From Neckera pumila (Eukaryota > Streptophyta > Bryopsida > Hypnales > Neckeraceae): a DNA stretch of 64,000 nt. Of this stretch, positions 34,120-45,592 are shown one piece after another. The stretch lies in the NCBI GenBank assembly GCA_963969595.1, contig OZ018411.1, forward strand, positions 26,410,545 to 26,474,544, given 5' to 3'. Within the stretch, counting starts at the first letter, position 1, and each line of letters begins with the position of its first letter. Position numbers and translations under genes: made by a program. The notes beneath the pieces were generated by a model. The model was not told the DNA's origin. It did not search any database and saw only the letters and a list, made by a program, of their open reading frames with translations.

Positions 34120-34371
34120 GTCACGGCCAGGGAGGACTGATCCCTCTATTGCCCCATCGGAAGGGTAAATGTAAAAACTGCCCCCTATTTTGTGCCGCTC
34201 AAATTCTGTATTTCTTAACGCCTCGTAACTAATTTGGGGCCTTTGATTGCAAATATGAATTCAGAAATTGCAAAATTCATCAAATGTGGCAAATAAAGAA
34301 TTTTCAGTGTTTTCTGCAAGGGTAAAATTTGGGGCAATACAGGGGTCAGTTCTCCCTTGCTTTTCGTCACC
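34120..34371. mobile_element. Small inverted-repeat element (MITE), about 252 bp
   Basis: AGGGAGGACTGATCCCTCTA continuing TTGCCCC near 34129-34156 is mirrored by GGGGCAATACAGGGGTCAGT continuing TCTCCCT at 34331-34357. The outer bases (GTCACGG... and ...CGTCAC) extend the symmetry. No certain target duplication. Confidence 0.55.
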
Positions 34372-34718
34372 GGTATCGATAAAAAAAATGACTGCTAATA
34401 ATAACTGGCAAATTCCATTTCGGTGAATGCTGAGCCAGAACTCCCCAAATGGAATATCAACTTGTGATTCTCAGAATTTCGGTAGCCTTGAAGGGCTGTT
34501 TAGTACAGAGTAATATTTCCTAAGTGTTTGATTCGATGGATTTTTGAAGATGATATTTCAAGTTTGGTGTTCCCAAATGGTGTTAGTGAGAGCTGTAGGA
34601 ATGAATTAAAATAGCTTAAAACCCCAGTAACTTACTATCACCAAGCAAATATACCTCTACTCTGGCTATAAGTAGTGCCTTGCCACTCCCTTCTAAGGCA
34701 ACTTGTCATCATGTTTAA

Positions 34719-35366
34719 CCCCAAAATGCCCAAGGCACCCAAATCTGGTGTTTGCAAAACTTTGAAGTCAAATAAAGCCTAATGAAGTTTCTATTTGTCG
34801 TAGTTTCTATTTTTACAAAGTTCTTCTTGAAGTCTAATTTTAGAATCAAAAATCTGATCTTGAAAATAAATGATAATGATTTTTCTATTCAAGTTTTTGT
34901 ACAAGGGTACCCATTGCAATCACTTGACTTCCCGTAGTGTTGAGAGCTCTTGGAAATGAGCCTCAAATACACTAGATCTTGGAGAAAAAATCACATTCAA
35001 AATTCATTTAAAAAAATTGTAGAGTAGATTTTAAGAAGCCGTAAATTGATTGGGGTTATACAAGTTAGGCCCTTTAACCTCATATTTTTGGGGTCACCAA
35101 CTTTTTAGATTTGGTATGTGTAAAGAAGATTGAAAGATTTTTGTAGTTTTTGCAGTTTTTGCATCCTTATGGTCAAACATCATAATCTTTCACTCCATAA
35201 GTAATATTGTTGTGTCTTCTTTTCCTATGAGATCTCTAACATGTCCAGTTTGAATTTGTATGATTACAATTCAAAAAAAATTGATACAACTTATCAAAAT
35301 GTTGGCATTTTGTTCAATTTAGAGCAAATTCCAGGAAGCCAAAAACAGGCCTTGGGCATTTAGGGG
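34719..35366. mobile_element. TTAA-flanked non-autonomous element, 648 bp (copy C1)
   Basis: TTAA at 34715-34718 and 35367-35370; termini CCCCAAAATGCCCAAGGC and GCCTTGGGCATTTAGGGG, an 18-bp inverted repeat with one mismatch. A distinct subfamily: CCCC at the ends is kept, but the following bases differ from CCCCTAAAG. No coding capacity. Confidence 0.8.
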
Positions 35367-35370
35367 TTAA

Positions 35371-36131
35371 GCGCACCCTTGCCCCTCCCATATCTTTTCT
35401 AAAGCACTTGTAGTTGGTCCTTTAATATTGAATTTCAAGGGTTTAATTGTATTGTCATTTCTATGATCATCTTTTGACTTCTCCTTATGGTTATGCTAGT
35501 TATGAAGATAAATGCTGTAAATATTGTATTTTGTAGCTTCACAAAAAAGAGTTTGAACTGCAAACCTACAAGAGTGCTGAATCTCGCAAAAGAGAGCTCT
35601 AATTGTAGAACAAGAGGCAAGAAATTTTAGGGCTACAAGCTAGAGTGCCATGTCTTCTTGTATATTATAGAGATTCAAAAAGATTCTCACCATAGAAAGA
35701 TCTACAACTTTGGCATTTCGAGGGATAAGTTGTATCATAGACAATAAGGGATTCTCTATATCAACAACAGAGAAGTGACCTTGCGACCTTCCCACCAATT
35801 CTTCCCTATCCGACCTTCCTTTCATGAGGATGAAGAAAAGAACAAATATAGAGATAGGGGAAGTGATGCTCTTTGCCATCAATGTTGCTCTTCTCTAAAC
35901 ATGTAGAGAAAGGTGATTTTGAGTTCCCTAAATCTCTTTCTCTACAAGCAATTGGGCCTTGAAGCCTTCAAGTTTAACCCTAAGTAGTAGGACGACAAGC
36001 ATGGTGCACCAAGTTCCCTTGGATCAATCAAATCTCTTTATGTTCTTGCCAAACTTGAAGGGGAAGATGCTAATCTTCCTTTATGAGGATCAGATCATGG
36101 TCTCTCTCACTTGGAAGAAGTAGTCATGGGT
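35371..36131. other. Intergenic; small secreted-like frame at 35640-35882 (-)
   Basis: An 80-codon minus-strand frame starts M-M-A-K-S-I-T-S-P-I-S-I-F-V-L-F-F-I-L-M, which looks like a signal peptide, followed by a short hydrophilic part with no recognised domain and few Cys. There is no sign of conservation to judge by, so I leave it as a note rather than a gene. Confidence 0.25.
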
Positions 36132-37390
36132 TTAAGGTTTTGGCGGAATTCCACGACTTCGGTACTTTGCAGGGCACTTGGCATGAAACGTAACTCTACC
36201 AGTCCCAGGTTTTAGAGCTTTGATTGTGCAGATGATTTTTCTCACAATTTTGTTAAATTGGCAGACTTTGGAGGACCCGCGACTATGTGTTGATGTATTG
36301 CACAATTTTCGGCGCCAGATAGAATCCCTCCAATTTAACGAAAATGACGTTACCAATTACAGGACTGGTGCTTTTCTCATGAATGCGAGCTTCATGTGCG
36401 TGTATCTAAGCTAGCTTATGCTTCAAACATTTAGCAATCAGCACTGAAATTAACATTTAGCTCATCTGACGAATCGAGACCGGTCCTGCATGTAATGCAT
36501 ATTTAACAAATCGTAATTGAGCGCCGAATTCACATGCCGAGTACCAGGGTTCCTGAAGTTTCTTATAATCTGCCGGAAAAAATAAATTATACCGAGTTTC
36601 AGACTCAGGAATGGACGCCTGAAAGGGAGTGAAGATGAACTAAGTTAGTGGGTGGCCGATCACACCAATCTGATCACAAAAACTTTGAGAATCTCCAGTG
36701 TTGATTATTACGTGCAGTATGAGGACAAGCCAAATTTTGGGTTATGCAAAGGTGAAGCCGGCAAGTATCAAAACAATGCGGTGTCATTAATTATCCAAGT
36801 GGGGGAGATGGAAATCGAATGAGACGAATGATGAGCATTTCGGTGCCGATATCCAAGCTTCCATGTGGACATCCTCACCAGCATTGAAAGCTTTTTACTG
36901 TGCAATGCATCTGATTCCGCGACAAATGCTGAAACCTACCTGATATTTCTAAACGTGAGCTGGCTGTGTTGATTGGTTATTGGAATATCATTTCAATGTG
37001 AGATGGGTGTGTACTTTATTGGAATACTCATTCAATTTGGCACTCATTCAAACAATGGATTGCATTTAACTCTGCAGGTCTATGCTTAAAACTCCAAACA
37101 TCAAATGCTAAAAGCAGTAATTTTGGACAATGAGAGAAGACAACAAAAACGGCCATATTTGTAAATTGACGAGTTTTAAAGCGCCAAAAATTGCGACATA
37201 TCTCTTCATTTGTCCAGCCTCACGGCTTGGCTGTTTTGTATTTTTTTTTTTTTAATGCAGCACTTGGGTTCTCCCCATTTGTTCAAAATAAAATAAAAAA
37301 TAAAAAATTGCGACATTCCAGTCTAAGAGCTCTCAAAACTAGGAAAGGTGTAGTTCTGAGTTTCGGTCCACTTCAGCTTTTTCTCGGGTC
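36132..37390. other. GC-richer unique sequence, no gene assigned
   Basis: Base composition rises and no repeats of the window occur. Frames at 36132-36356 (-) and 36220-36414 (+) overlap on opposite strands; neither is recognised. This may be the flank or intron sequence of a gene whose exons lie nearby. Confidence 0.35.
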
Positions 37391-37606
37391 CTAATCCACA
37401 TCTAAGAATATAAAGGTTTGTAAAGTTGATTCTTCCAGCTCTGGCTCACGGCTTTCACTGCCCTCATGCGGTTTTCGCACCAAACTTGTTGAATCCAATT
37501 CCGGGGGTGGAGTTTCAGGGTCTCCGTGAACATACTTCACATAGAGGCAAATGACCACCAGACTGAAACAGATGTATATAACCACAGCTATGACATTTAT
37601 CTCCAT
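37391..37606 (-). CDS. Putative small single-pass membrane protein, 71 residues
   Basis: Minus-strand frame, M-E-I-N-V followed by one hydrophobic segment (A-V-V-I-Y-I-C-F-S-L-V-V-I-C-L-Y-V) at residues 7-23, then a Pro/Glu/Ser-rich soluble tail ending F-I-F-L-D-V-D. I do not recognise the protein. The layout (N-terminal membrane segment, then an acidic tail with L-Q-T-F) faintly recalls the front of plant ATL RING-H2 proteins, but there is no RING. It lies about 80 bp from a second frame of similar design on the same strand (37684-37959). It could be real, a truncated duplicate, or chance. Confidence 0.3.
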   Translation of the reverse strand: MEINVIAVVIYICFSLVVICLYVKYVHGDPETPPPELDSTSLVRKPHEGSESREPELEESTLQTFIFLDVD

Positions 37607-37683
37607 TTCCTAATAACTGATGAAGCTGTCGGTGTGGTGTTTCCTATCATACAAATGAAGCCCTTGTCACAGTGGATCAGAAT

Positions 37684-37959
37684 TTAAACGTCCTCTATCC
37701 CCATTTCCCTATTTGGGTAGAGGACCCGGAAGGAGACTCTTTGATGGTTTAGGAAATACCGCCTGAGAATCCTGTAGGTTCGATAGAATGGCCTTACGAA
37801 GAACCAGCAGAAAGCAATCGCGACAAACACACTGATGCTATAATATATTAGCCCTAGAGTTCTCCCATCCAATTCAGGCCACCACATTGTATGCGATATT
37901 ATTGATGAACTGTGTTGAAAATATGAGAGGATCGAAGTAGGAGAGACTGAAAATTCCAT
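37684..37959 (-). CDS. Putative small single-pass membrane protein, 91 residues
   Basis: Minus-strand frame starting M-E-F-S-V-S-P-T-S, with a hydrophobic segment at about residues 36-55 (G-L-I-Y-Y-S-I-S-V-F-V-A-I-A-F-C-W-F-F-V) followed by a strongly basic part (R-P-F-Y-R-T-Y-R-I-L-R-R-Y-F) and the end G-I-E-D-V. By the positive-inside rule the C-terminus would face the cytosol. Family unknown. GC content and lack of repeats favour genuine unique DNA. Possibly related in design to the frame at 37391-37606, with no RING or other domain in either. Confidence 0.3.
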   Translation of the reverse strand: MEFSVSPTSILSYFQHSSSIISHTMWWPELDGRTLGLIYYSISVFVAIAFCWFFVRPFYRTYRILRRYFLNHQRVSFRVLYPNREMGIEDV

Positions 37960-38716
37960 TGCATTGCCCTCTCTTTTGCATAAATTAGTGTATGATAGAT
38001 GATTTTTTTATATTCTGCTTGACAGCAGGGGAAGGTGAAAAGCTGCACATGGACTGAGAGTTGAGTCACCAAGTAGATGAGAAGCGTAATCACCAAATCG
38101 ATTGCATTACCGTGTCATATTGTCAAAGCCTCCAAGGTAATGAAATGCCAACAGTTTTGAATGATTCAATCCTAGCCTCGACGTCATATGCTGCTTCCCG
38201 ACAGGTTGAGGCCCATGGTGTTCCAATTTTACATTCATTGTTTAGGAAGATCCACTTTGGTTGCCTTAAACTTGGACCTTGTGAGTGGGGATTGGGTTAG
38301 TGAAGGTGTTCGATCTGTTTCTGCCCCATCTTGTCATGCAGACGGTGATGTATTGTTCCTTACCTCGTCCTTACCTCGTCGCAATTAACCTGTTTCGATT
38401 TGGGCCAAAAAAATAACTTTACTTAGAGTTGATCGAAGTACTAGTGAGAATACTATACTTTAGACCTTCGAAATTTGAAACAGGTCTCATATTTGTTAAA
38501 ATGGTAAGTTTCAGTATAATTGGCGCAGTTCAGTCACCTGACTGCAACTTTCAATTTTTTTCAGGCCTAGTTTTCATTGCATTTGGCGCTTGAAAGTCTT
38601 AGTTTTTAGAGCTCTTGAGCACTTGCAACTTCACAATTTCTGCACTCTGAAATACGCCATTTTCACGAATCCGGTCGTTTGAGATTCTTGTAGAACGAGG
38701 AATTCATGCCATCTAG
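37960..38716. other. Unique sequence, no gene assigned
   Basis: Mixed-composition DNA with overlapping plus-strand frames at 38061-38300 and 38188-38388, neither recognised. GTAATG and CAG splice-like sites are present, so exons of an unknown plus-strand gene are possible. Confidence 0.3.
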
Positions 38717-38838
38717 AGGCTGAGCCACTGACTGTTAATCTGGCAATGCTTGATACAGGTGCTAGCAATTCTTATGAAGCGATCGAGACTTTAGTTAGCA
38801 AACTCTTTGTGCACAGTGAAAAATTGACAAGAACTAAG
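38717..38838 (+). other. Possible exon of an unidentified gene
   Basis: A 122-bp open stretch bounded by a plausible acceptor (CCATCTAG) and a good donor (ACTAAG followed by GTAAAC). It encodes A-E-P-L-T-V-N-L-A-M-L-D-T-G-A-S and continues with Y-E-A-I-E-T-L-V-S-K-L-F. The D-T-G-A-S string equals an aspartic-protease active-site motif, but the hydrophobic context around it is not that of a protease and no partner domain was found. I treat the match as probably accidental. Confidence 0.25.
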
Positions 38839-40534
38839 GTAAACTACCCCATTTCAGCCCAAACTCCCATTACGGACATCTAAGAAAAGCCCCATTCCAG
38901 GTTGTTTGCATTGGAAACAAAAATACAAATGAAGGAATTAATTGCTCACTTTAGGGGTTTGATTGCTAAAAATGAAGGTAATATGTGTCTAGAATGGGTA
39001 GGCTCTATGCTTGATTACACATTGTCATTAATTCAATATTAGTTAGCTTCAAATCAATGCGAATCAATTCATTTGAGCAATAGAAATTAGTAGTGGTTTT
39101 GAGATCATTATGGGATGGATGGGCATGGGTTGGTAGAAGGCCTAAAATAGCTATTTTTTGATGGTGACATGCATGTCAATAGGCTGAAATGGGATGCCCA
39201 AGACAGCATCCTTCTATAAATCACACAAAATCTGAAAATAATTTTTTCAAAATTTGTAACATTGTTTCTTATTGCTTGTCTAACACAGAAATTTGCTCCC
39301 ACAATTTCCAAATAGCAATATCATACTGCATTAGTCATTCTACCTGTAATGGGGAGAGTAGTTTACCTCACACTCTGAAGAATATCACTTCCAAGCTATG
39401 GTTTGTGAGGCCTCAGGTTGCAGGACAGTTGCAGAAGTATCCAGTAGGGTCAAGACAGGAATTCGAAGATGCTACATAGTTGCAAGGCATTGAAAGAGTC
39501 TGAAACTATTTGTTAGGAAATTGTGAGTGACATTGAATTAAAATTGGTTACAGAAACCATTTTCTTGCCCGAGATGAACCACCGCAGAAGCTAAGTATGT
39601 GATGTAAACATTGCTGGTTGTGCTAGGTTGTAGGGTGTGGCCAGTGGGCGATCTGCAATCAAAATAAGATTAATCGAGGTTCAAAATTGAAGGCAATTCC
39701 CAACACAATTAGTGAACAGCTGAAGTCATATCTGAAAATTGGATGGCTGGCAACAAAAATCCGAAAAGAGTGACCTCAGAATTACAACAACGACGGCTAA
39801 TCTTATAGAAATCAAAGATCAGAACAATGCGAAGAGGGTCAAATTTCTTTGTGAATTACTGTAGGTACTCTGAAGGCTGCCACAAATAGAGCCAGATTTC
39901 TAATCTACCCCAAGGTCACCTTACAATCCATGGCCCAGGGTTGATAGGGAAGGAAGGCGGATCCATTTCGCATAGCTTGTACTGCTTGATATGCATCCCA
40001 GTTTCGTGCATTTCTCATTTGCCTGTCATTGCTTGTACTGCTTGATATGCATCCCAGTTTCTTGCATTTCTCATTTGCCTGTGGGATTAGAATTCTTTCT
40101 TGTTATAATCAATCACGTAGACCCTTACAATATGTGAAATCAACAACTGCAGACAGTGGAAATGAATGTGGTTCTTGGTGAGGTGGGTTTGCAAACATCA
40201 GTGAACAATGCAGCCACAACAATAGTATATCGAATACGAGAAGTATGGATGAATGGAAAGCAAGTGAATGTAAAAAGTTTTGTGAATGTAAAATGTTTGC
40301 CATGTTTACAAATGGCACAGCAATGCTGAAGTTTATGGTCCAACGAAAGTACTCTCAGCAGAATCATGTGGTAAATGTTCGCGACAGACACTTGCTTGTG
40401 AAATATACCTGCATTGACCTTTTGGTTCTCATTATGTATCAGTTACTTATCCGAAGTTTCATGCTTTGTTTTGTTCAATCTTCTTCACTTGGTCATTAGG
40501 GAGAATTGGCTTTGAAATTGAATGTACAGTTGGG
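38839..40534. other. Intergenic or intronic, nothing firm
   Basis: Mixed composition. 39411-39479 ends a frame reading Q-L-Q-K-Y-P-V-G-S-R-Q-E-F-E-D-A-T after a TTGCAG acceptor-like site, which might be a last exon following 38717-38838; this is speculative. 39975-40082 holds a tandem repeat listed separately. Confidence 0.25.
39975..40082 (+). repeat. Tandem duplication, 56-bp unit, two copies
   Basis: GCTTGTACTGCTTGATATGC followed by ATCCCAGTTTC occurs at 39975 and again at 40031, with one base difference in the unit. Confidence 0.85.
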
Positions 40535-40536
40535 TA

Positions 40537-41361
40537 CTGTAATCTTACAACCGGCCGATTTGCACTATTCAAAGATTTTTGAATCTGCATAGAAAAAGAA
40601 CTAGAATTTTCATCTTGCATAATTATCACGCAATCCCAATCAAGCATACAGAATTTCAGTTTCAAAAAAGCAAAATTCCATTTTTGGTGAATTTCTAAAG
40701 TTTATTTTCATGGTTTTATATAATATTTTATTGAAAACAATTGGTGTTGAATTTTTTTAGTTTGATTGCACACATATGTATAGATCATTGATACTAACAA
40801 AAATATGAGCTAGGAAGAGTTAAATGTAAAGCATCATATGAACAAAATTTGTGAAATAGATATCTTTATGTTTTGAGTTGATTTTGGCAAAGTGATTGTA
40901 ACATTGTATTGAAGTGTACAAGATTAGTTATAGTGTAGGGTCAAGTTGGGGTCAAATAGCAAAATCTTGTTAAAATATAAAGAAATCTATCTCACAAATG
41001 TTGGTCATATGACGCTTCACATTTAACTCTTCCTAGCTCATATTTTTTTTACTTAATGGGGTGTTTTTTAATATGAAAGATGTGCGTATCAATGATCCCT
41101 ACATACTACGCAATCGGATGAAAAAAATTTAGCATTAATTGTCTCAATAAAGTATTATGTTAATACTATGAAAATTAACTTTAGAAATTCTTCAAAAATG
41201 AAATTTTGCTTTATTGAAACTTAAATTTTGTATGCTTACCAATTTTGATTGGGATTGCTTGAAGATTGAGTATTAATTATGCTTACCAAAATATACCAAT
41301 TATATTGCACATTGTAAAAAAAAATGTGAATGGTTCAAATTGGCCGGTTGTAAGATTACAG
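40537..41361. mobile_element. TA-flanked foldback MITE, CTGTAATCTTACAACCGGCC termini, 825 bp
   Basis: The 20-bp terminus CTGTAATCTTACAACCGGCC at 40537 is perfectly inverted at 41342-41361, flanked by TA at 40535-40536 and 41362-41363. The arms keep pairing inward (ATGAGCTAGGAAGAGTTAAA at 40806 with its inverted form at 41021-41040). No coding capacity. Very well preserved termini imply fairly recent movement. Confidence 0.85.
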
Positions 41362-41465
41362 TATGCGACTGTACAATAGGGTATAAATGTACAAGTGAAA
41401 ATGGCGTTTTTTGCTTTCCCAAGAATATTTTTTTCATTGTTGTCAACTTTGACATTGTCCCTAGG

Positions 41466-41800
41466 GGTTGAAAAATTATTTATTTATCATTTTATCATCA
41501 TATTTTTGCATGAGATTATCTCTTTTTAATAACATGTGCACCAATTTGGAGGGCTAAAAAATTGTTCATTTATCATCATATTTTTGCATGAGATCATCTT
41601 TTCCTTAATAACATGTGCACCAATTTGGAAAGTTGAAAATTGTTCATTTATCATCATATTTTTGCATAAGATCATCTTTTTTTAATAACATGTGCACCAA
41701 TTTGGAGGGCTGAAAAATTATTCATTTATCATCATATTTTTGCATGAGATCATCTTTTTTTTAATAACATGTATACAAACTTTGAAGGTCTAAACATTCA
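41466..41800 (+). repeat. Tandem array, about 85-bp unit, four copies
   Basis: The unit TCATTTATCATCATATTTTT, GCATGAGATCATCTTTTTTT, AATAACATGTGCACCAATTT recurs four times with small changes. The first copy forms part of the terminal arm of the enclosing element, so the array arose by expansion of that arm. Confidence 0.85.
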
Positions 41801-42187
41801 CAAAAATAGAGATATTCATAACCTACCAATGTGTATATCCTCTATTAGCTTCAATTGTTGTTTGTAACCTTGTGGGCATAGAATGACATCAATCAAGGAG
41901 CTTTACACTACTAATTGAGTTCCACTCCCTTTCAATAATTAGCTTTAACTCTCCCAAGTTTCTTAGGCATATCTGCCATGTTGAACAACATCTTTTAGAA
42001 TCTTCAAAATGTTTTTGAACTAAATTGAGATATGAGAAGTTGTGCCTTTTTCAACAAGTTGAACAACATCTTTTAGAATCTTTGAACAACATCGTTTAGA
42101 ATCTTTGAACAACACCTTTTAAAATCTTCAAAAGGTTTTGAAGTAAATTGAGATCTAAAAATTTGTGCCTATTTCAACAAGGCTTAT

Positions 42188-42922
42188 GGGTGATTGCATG
42201 AAACACCTGTACTATTTTCTGTCACATGTTGCATTTTGATTTGTTTTTTGGCCATAGCTTTTGCATTCTAGCTCCATTTGACTCAAAATTCACAGGCAAG
42301 GTACTCATGACTATCGCACGTCTTATCTAATTTTTTTGGATTCTTTTAAAAATATTTTACTATCCAAAAATAGCCCCCAATTCTATATCACACTTGCAAA
42401 TTTTGGTTTTTTTGAACAAAGTAGTATCCAAAGAAACAAATTTGGAGCTGAATTTTGGAAAAGATGGTCTTGCAATATACTTTTAGCTATTCTTTAAAGG
42501 ATTTCTAAAAATAATTAATTATATGACATATAGAAGTCCACAAAATGAGCCTCTTCCTACTTGCATTTTGAAACATGTAAAAAAATATTTTGGTGGATTT
42601 TTTGGTGAATGAATATCTCCATAAAGTTGTTACAAATGGTCATTTTTTATTTTCTTTATTTTCTTTATTTTCTATTTTCTACTAATTAAAACATCAAAGT
42701 ATGTATTTTCTTGAGATTTGGCACTTTCCTAGTTCTCCTACTTAGAGATTTTTTCTATAATGTTCCTTTGGTGGTTACCTTTATCTTATAGGTGTATACA
42801 CTGGCCACATTTTTTTTAAATTTAAAATTTATTTTTTAATTTTAAAGTACTCCAAAAAAAAAGGCATGAATACTATAAAATGCAACAAAATCGACAGATG
42901 TTTTGTGCAACCTAATTGCTTC
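42188..42922. mobile_element. Probable third member of the GGGTGATTG MITE family
   Basis: Left end GGGTGATTGCATGAAACACC matches the left end at 8347 for 16 bases. The right end is degenerate (ACAGATGTTTTGTGCAACC near 42895-42922, compare inverted left end). No target duplication could be confirmed, so the right border is approximate. Confidence 0.5.
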
Positions 42923-43501
42923 CTCCACCTATATACATTAAGATAGGAGGCTCATAAATTGTGCATCTAAGCGGAAACAAACGTAGTTTTTTCTACATTC
43001 GTCACATAATTTGCTTTGATGCCACATTTAACTACTTCAACATCCAGAGTTTAGCATCTAGAGATCTCCCGATAATAACGTTGGGAGATCTCTCAATGTT
43101 TGTATAGATCTCCAAACCTTTTGTATTGATCTCCCAATGTTTTGTATAGATCTTGTGATGACCATTTTCCGATTACCATTACCATGTTTTGCATAGATCT
43201 CTTGATGTTTTGGATTATCTCTAGATGACCATTTCTCGATGACCATTAATAATTTTGGACTTTCAAAAGCCCAAAAAAAGTTGAATGTGGCATTTTGATG
43301 GACAAGTATACCATGGAAAACATCTTTTAAAATCTTCAAAAGGTTTTGGAGTGGATTGAGATTTAAGAATTTGTAGGCTTCTCAACAAGGCATATTTTTC
43401 TCCATTCTTCATGTAAATAATTTGCTCTGATGGACAAGTACACCATCTTCTATCAAAAATCCACATGAAATTTTATTCATAAACTGAAGCAATTTATCAT
43501 T

Positions 43502-43745
43502 ATACACCAATTCTACAAAATCTTTATCACAATGTTGATCTTCAGGCATGAAGGCAAGGTTCAATTTTTACCCAATTGATCATAATTGACCAATTCTACC
43601 AAATCTTTAGCACAATATTGATCTTTAAGCATAAAGACAAGGTTCAACTTTTGCCCAATTGATCATTATAGACCAATTCTACAAAATCCTTAGTACAATG
43701 TTGATCTTTAGGCATAAAGACAAGGTTCAACTTTTGCCCTCCAGC
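43502..43745 (+). repeat. Tandem array, about 80-bp unit, three copies
   Basis: CCAATTCTACAAAATCTTTA, then CACAATGTTGATCTT and AAGACAAGGTTCAACTTTTG recur at about 43508, 43591 and 43674. Non-coding. Confidence 0.8.
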
Positions 43746-44079
43746 AAATATGCCCCAGTCATTAAGAAGCACAACCACTTTTAAAAGTAGGAACTATTCA
43801 ACTTGATGAATTGCTTTCATATGTATGCTCCAAACATGAAATCAATCTGTTTGAAATCATTTTCACAACTATATATGCTAGTAGATTAGAATATCTCCAT
43901 TACTCTAAATCTTTAGACCTTTAACCTTGGTACATGTGTTATTAACATAGAGATTATCTCATGCAAAAAATTCATGATAAATGAATAATTTTTCAACCCT
44001 CAAGACAATGTCCAAGTTGGCAATAGTGAAAAAAATTCCTTGGGAATGCAAAAAATATTGTTTTTATTTGTACCCTATT

Positions 44080-45243
44080 GTTACATCTGAATTTGCAAGG
44101 TTTCAACTAATCTAATGGGATATACTTAATTCACTTCATTTCTCATGCAATTTTTAAAGTTGAATGAACTTTAATCCCGATCTTTGCATCTTTCATTTTA
44201 TGCCTTCAAAAATTAAATTGGTAAAAAATTTGAATTACTTTAGGATCGGTTAATTGATTTTTAATGGTCTTCGTTTTTATTTGCAAATTTCTAAATTTAG
44301 TTAAAAATTTGGCTTTATATTTTTGTCTACCTTGATTGCCCGCAAATGAAAATCCTCACACTTTTCAATTCATTCTTTGGAATTAAGTGGTACCTATAGC
44401 GTGACCACCCCCCCACCCCCACCCCACCCCCCACCCCTTTTACATTGATTTGTAAAAACAGAGTGAAATCTCAAACATATTAGAAATGACCTCTAGTCCC
44501 ACTCTCTATAGAGTAATTACTTCAGCTTTTGAAATGGCTAGAAAATTTTACTTTTTGAAGTTTAGGCACATTGAAGTTGCAATTGGTGGAGATTCTTATT
44601 CTTAAATTTTGGAAGGATGTACTTGAACAAGTTTATTGAAAGATCCTACGGTTGAATTTGTTGGAAAATAAACATAGATGAAGATTCTAACCTTGCTTTG
44701 GATACAAGTATTTTTGGAGCAGATTTGAATGGACCTCAAAAACACTGGGGTTAAAGAGGGCGACTCTATGGTATCTTATCTTGAGGTTCTCTCGATTTTA
44801 GATTCCCAATTCTTTGTAAGTTATTGCAATGGGCAATGGCCAAGCTGATAAAGAAATTCAGAATGTGTGGACTTGTTTAGTTGATGTGTGAGTGATGCTC
44901 AGTGACCGACACTCACTCACCATCGTGATGAACTGAGAGAAGCTGAGAAGCTGCAGAAAAATTGCAGAGACGGCAAAAATTGCAGAGAAGCTGAGAAGGT
45001 GCAGAAAAAATTGCAACACGCGTGGAACTCAAGCTTGGGATCCGTGAGCGGTGCGGCGGTACTGACCTTCTGACGGAGGAAGGCAACTGAAATCACATGA
45101 TTCACGAGTGCTGCTGTCCAGTGACAAAAAAGAAGAGTTGAGCCCTGACAGTTACAGTATAAAATTGCATCACGGACATGAGGTTGAGTGAGCCCTGTGT
45201 CATGTCTTGTCACTCACGAGCCACCTGCTTCCAGTTCCAATCA
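44080..45243. other. Intergenic; C-tract and a degenerate inverted repeat
   Basis: 44405-44438 is a C-rich run with scattered A (CCACCCCCCCACCCCCACCC). 44888-45218 is GC-richer, is bounded by GTGAGTGA and TCACTCAC and contains two copies of GAGAAGCTGAGAAG; it may be an old MITE. No gene. Confidence 0.4.
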
Positions 45244-45592
45244 CAGTAGAACCTCTCTCAGTGCATGATGTCGCGACTATGCACTAAATAGAGCAACCCA
45301 ACTGCAACACGCTAAAGCAACACTCTAAAAGTTCTACACCAATGATCTTCTAAAATCTTCTAAGATCAATGGTGCAGAACCTTTAGAGCGTTGCTTCAGT
45401 GTGTTGCAATGGGGCTACTCTAAGAGAGGTTTATGCATTCGGAGAGGTGCATTAGTGGCTACTAACTAACAAGGCATCTAATTATATTACTTTCCAAAAA
45501 AAAACCTTGAAATTGGACCTACCTTACTAACTCCCTTCTTGCATATTATGCAATATGCACTAACAAAGTATGCACTAAGAGAGATTCTATTG
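45244..45592. mobile_element. Pogo/Emigrant-like MITE, about 349 bp
   Basis: Left end CAGTAGAACCTCTCTCAGTG and inverted right end (CACTAAGAGAGATTCTATTG) resemble the CAGTAAAACCTCT termini of plant pogo-like Emigrant elements (family knowledge). The right flank is TA, the left flank CA (a mutated TA is assumed). A second, inner hairpin lies at 45249-45435, with arms such as ACTCTAAAAGTTCTACACCA and TGGTGCAGAACCTTTAGAGC. Confidence 0.55.

Larger units (their letters stand above)
41374..44079. mobile_element. Larger inverted-repeat element, about 2.7 kb, no transposase
   Basis: 41374-41530 (CAATAGGGTATAAATG, TTTGACATTGTCCCTAGGGG, ATTTTTGCATGAGATTATCT) is inverted at 43950-44079 (AGATTATCTCATGCAAAAAA, CAACCCTCAAGACAATGTCC, TTTGTACCCTATTG), giving terminal arms of roughly 130-150 bp. 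No unambiguous target duplication. The interior carries tandem arrays (41466-41800, 43502-43745), repeated phrases such as AACATCTTTTAGAATCTT, and a nested GGGTGATTG-type element (42188-42922). No transposase is recognisable. Confidence 0.6.

Noticed and set aside
38760..38775. D-T-G-A-S string as evidence of a retroviral-type or pepsin-like protease
   Set aside because: Single short match, no partner domain, and the flanking residues do not fit an aspartic protease.
41466..41800. Regularly spaced repeats that might suggest a CRISPR-like array
   Set aside because: The whole unit repeats, there are no variable spacers, and the genome is eukaryotic.
44405..44438. C-rich tract as a G-quadruplex or regulatory element
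   Set aside because: It is a simple CCCCA-type run in repeat-rich DNA with no gene near enough to suggest a role.
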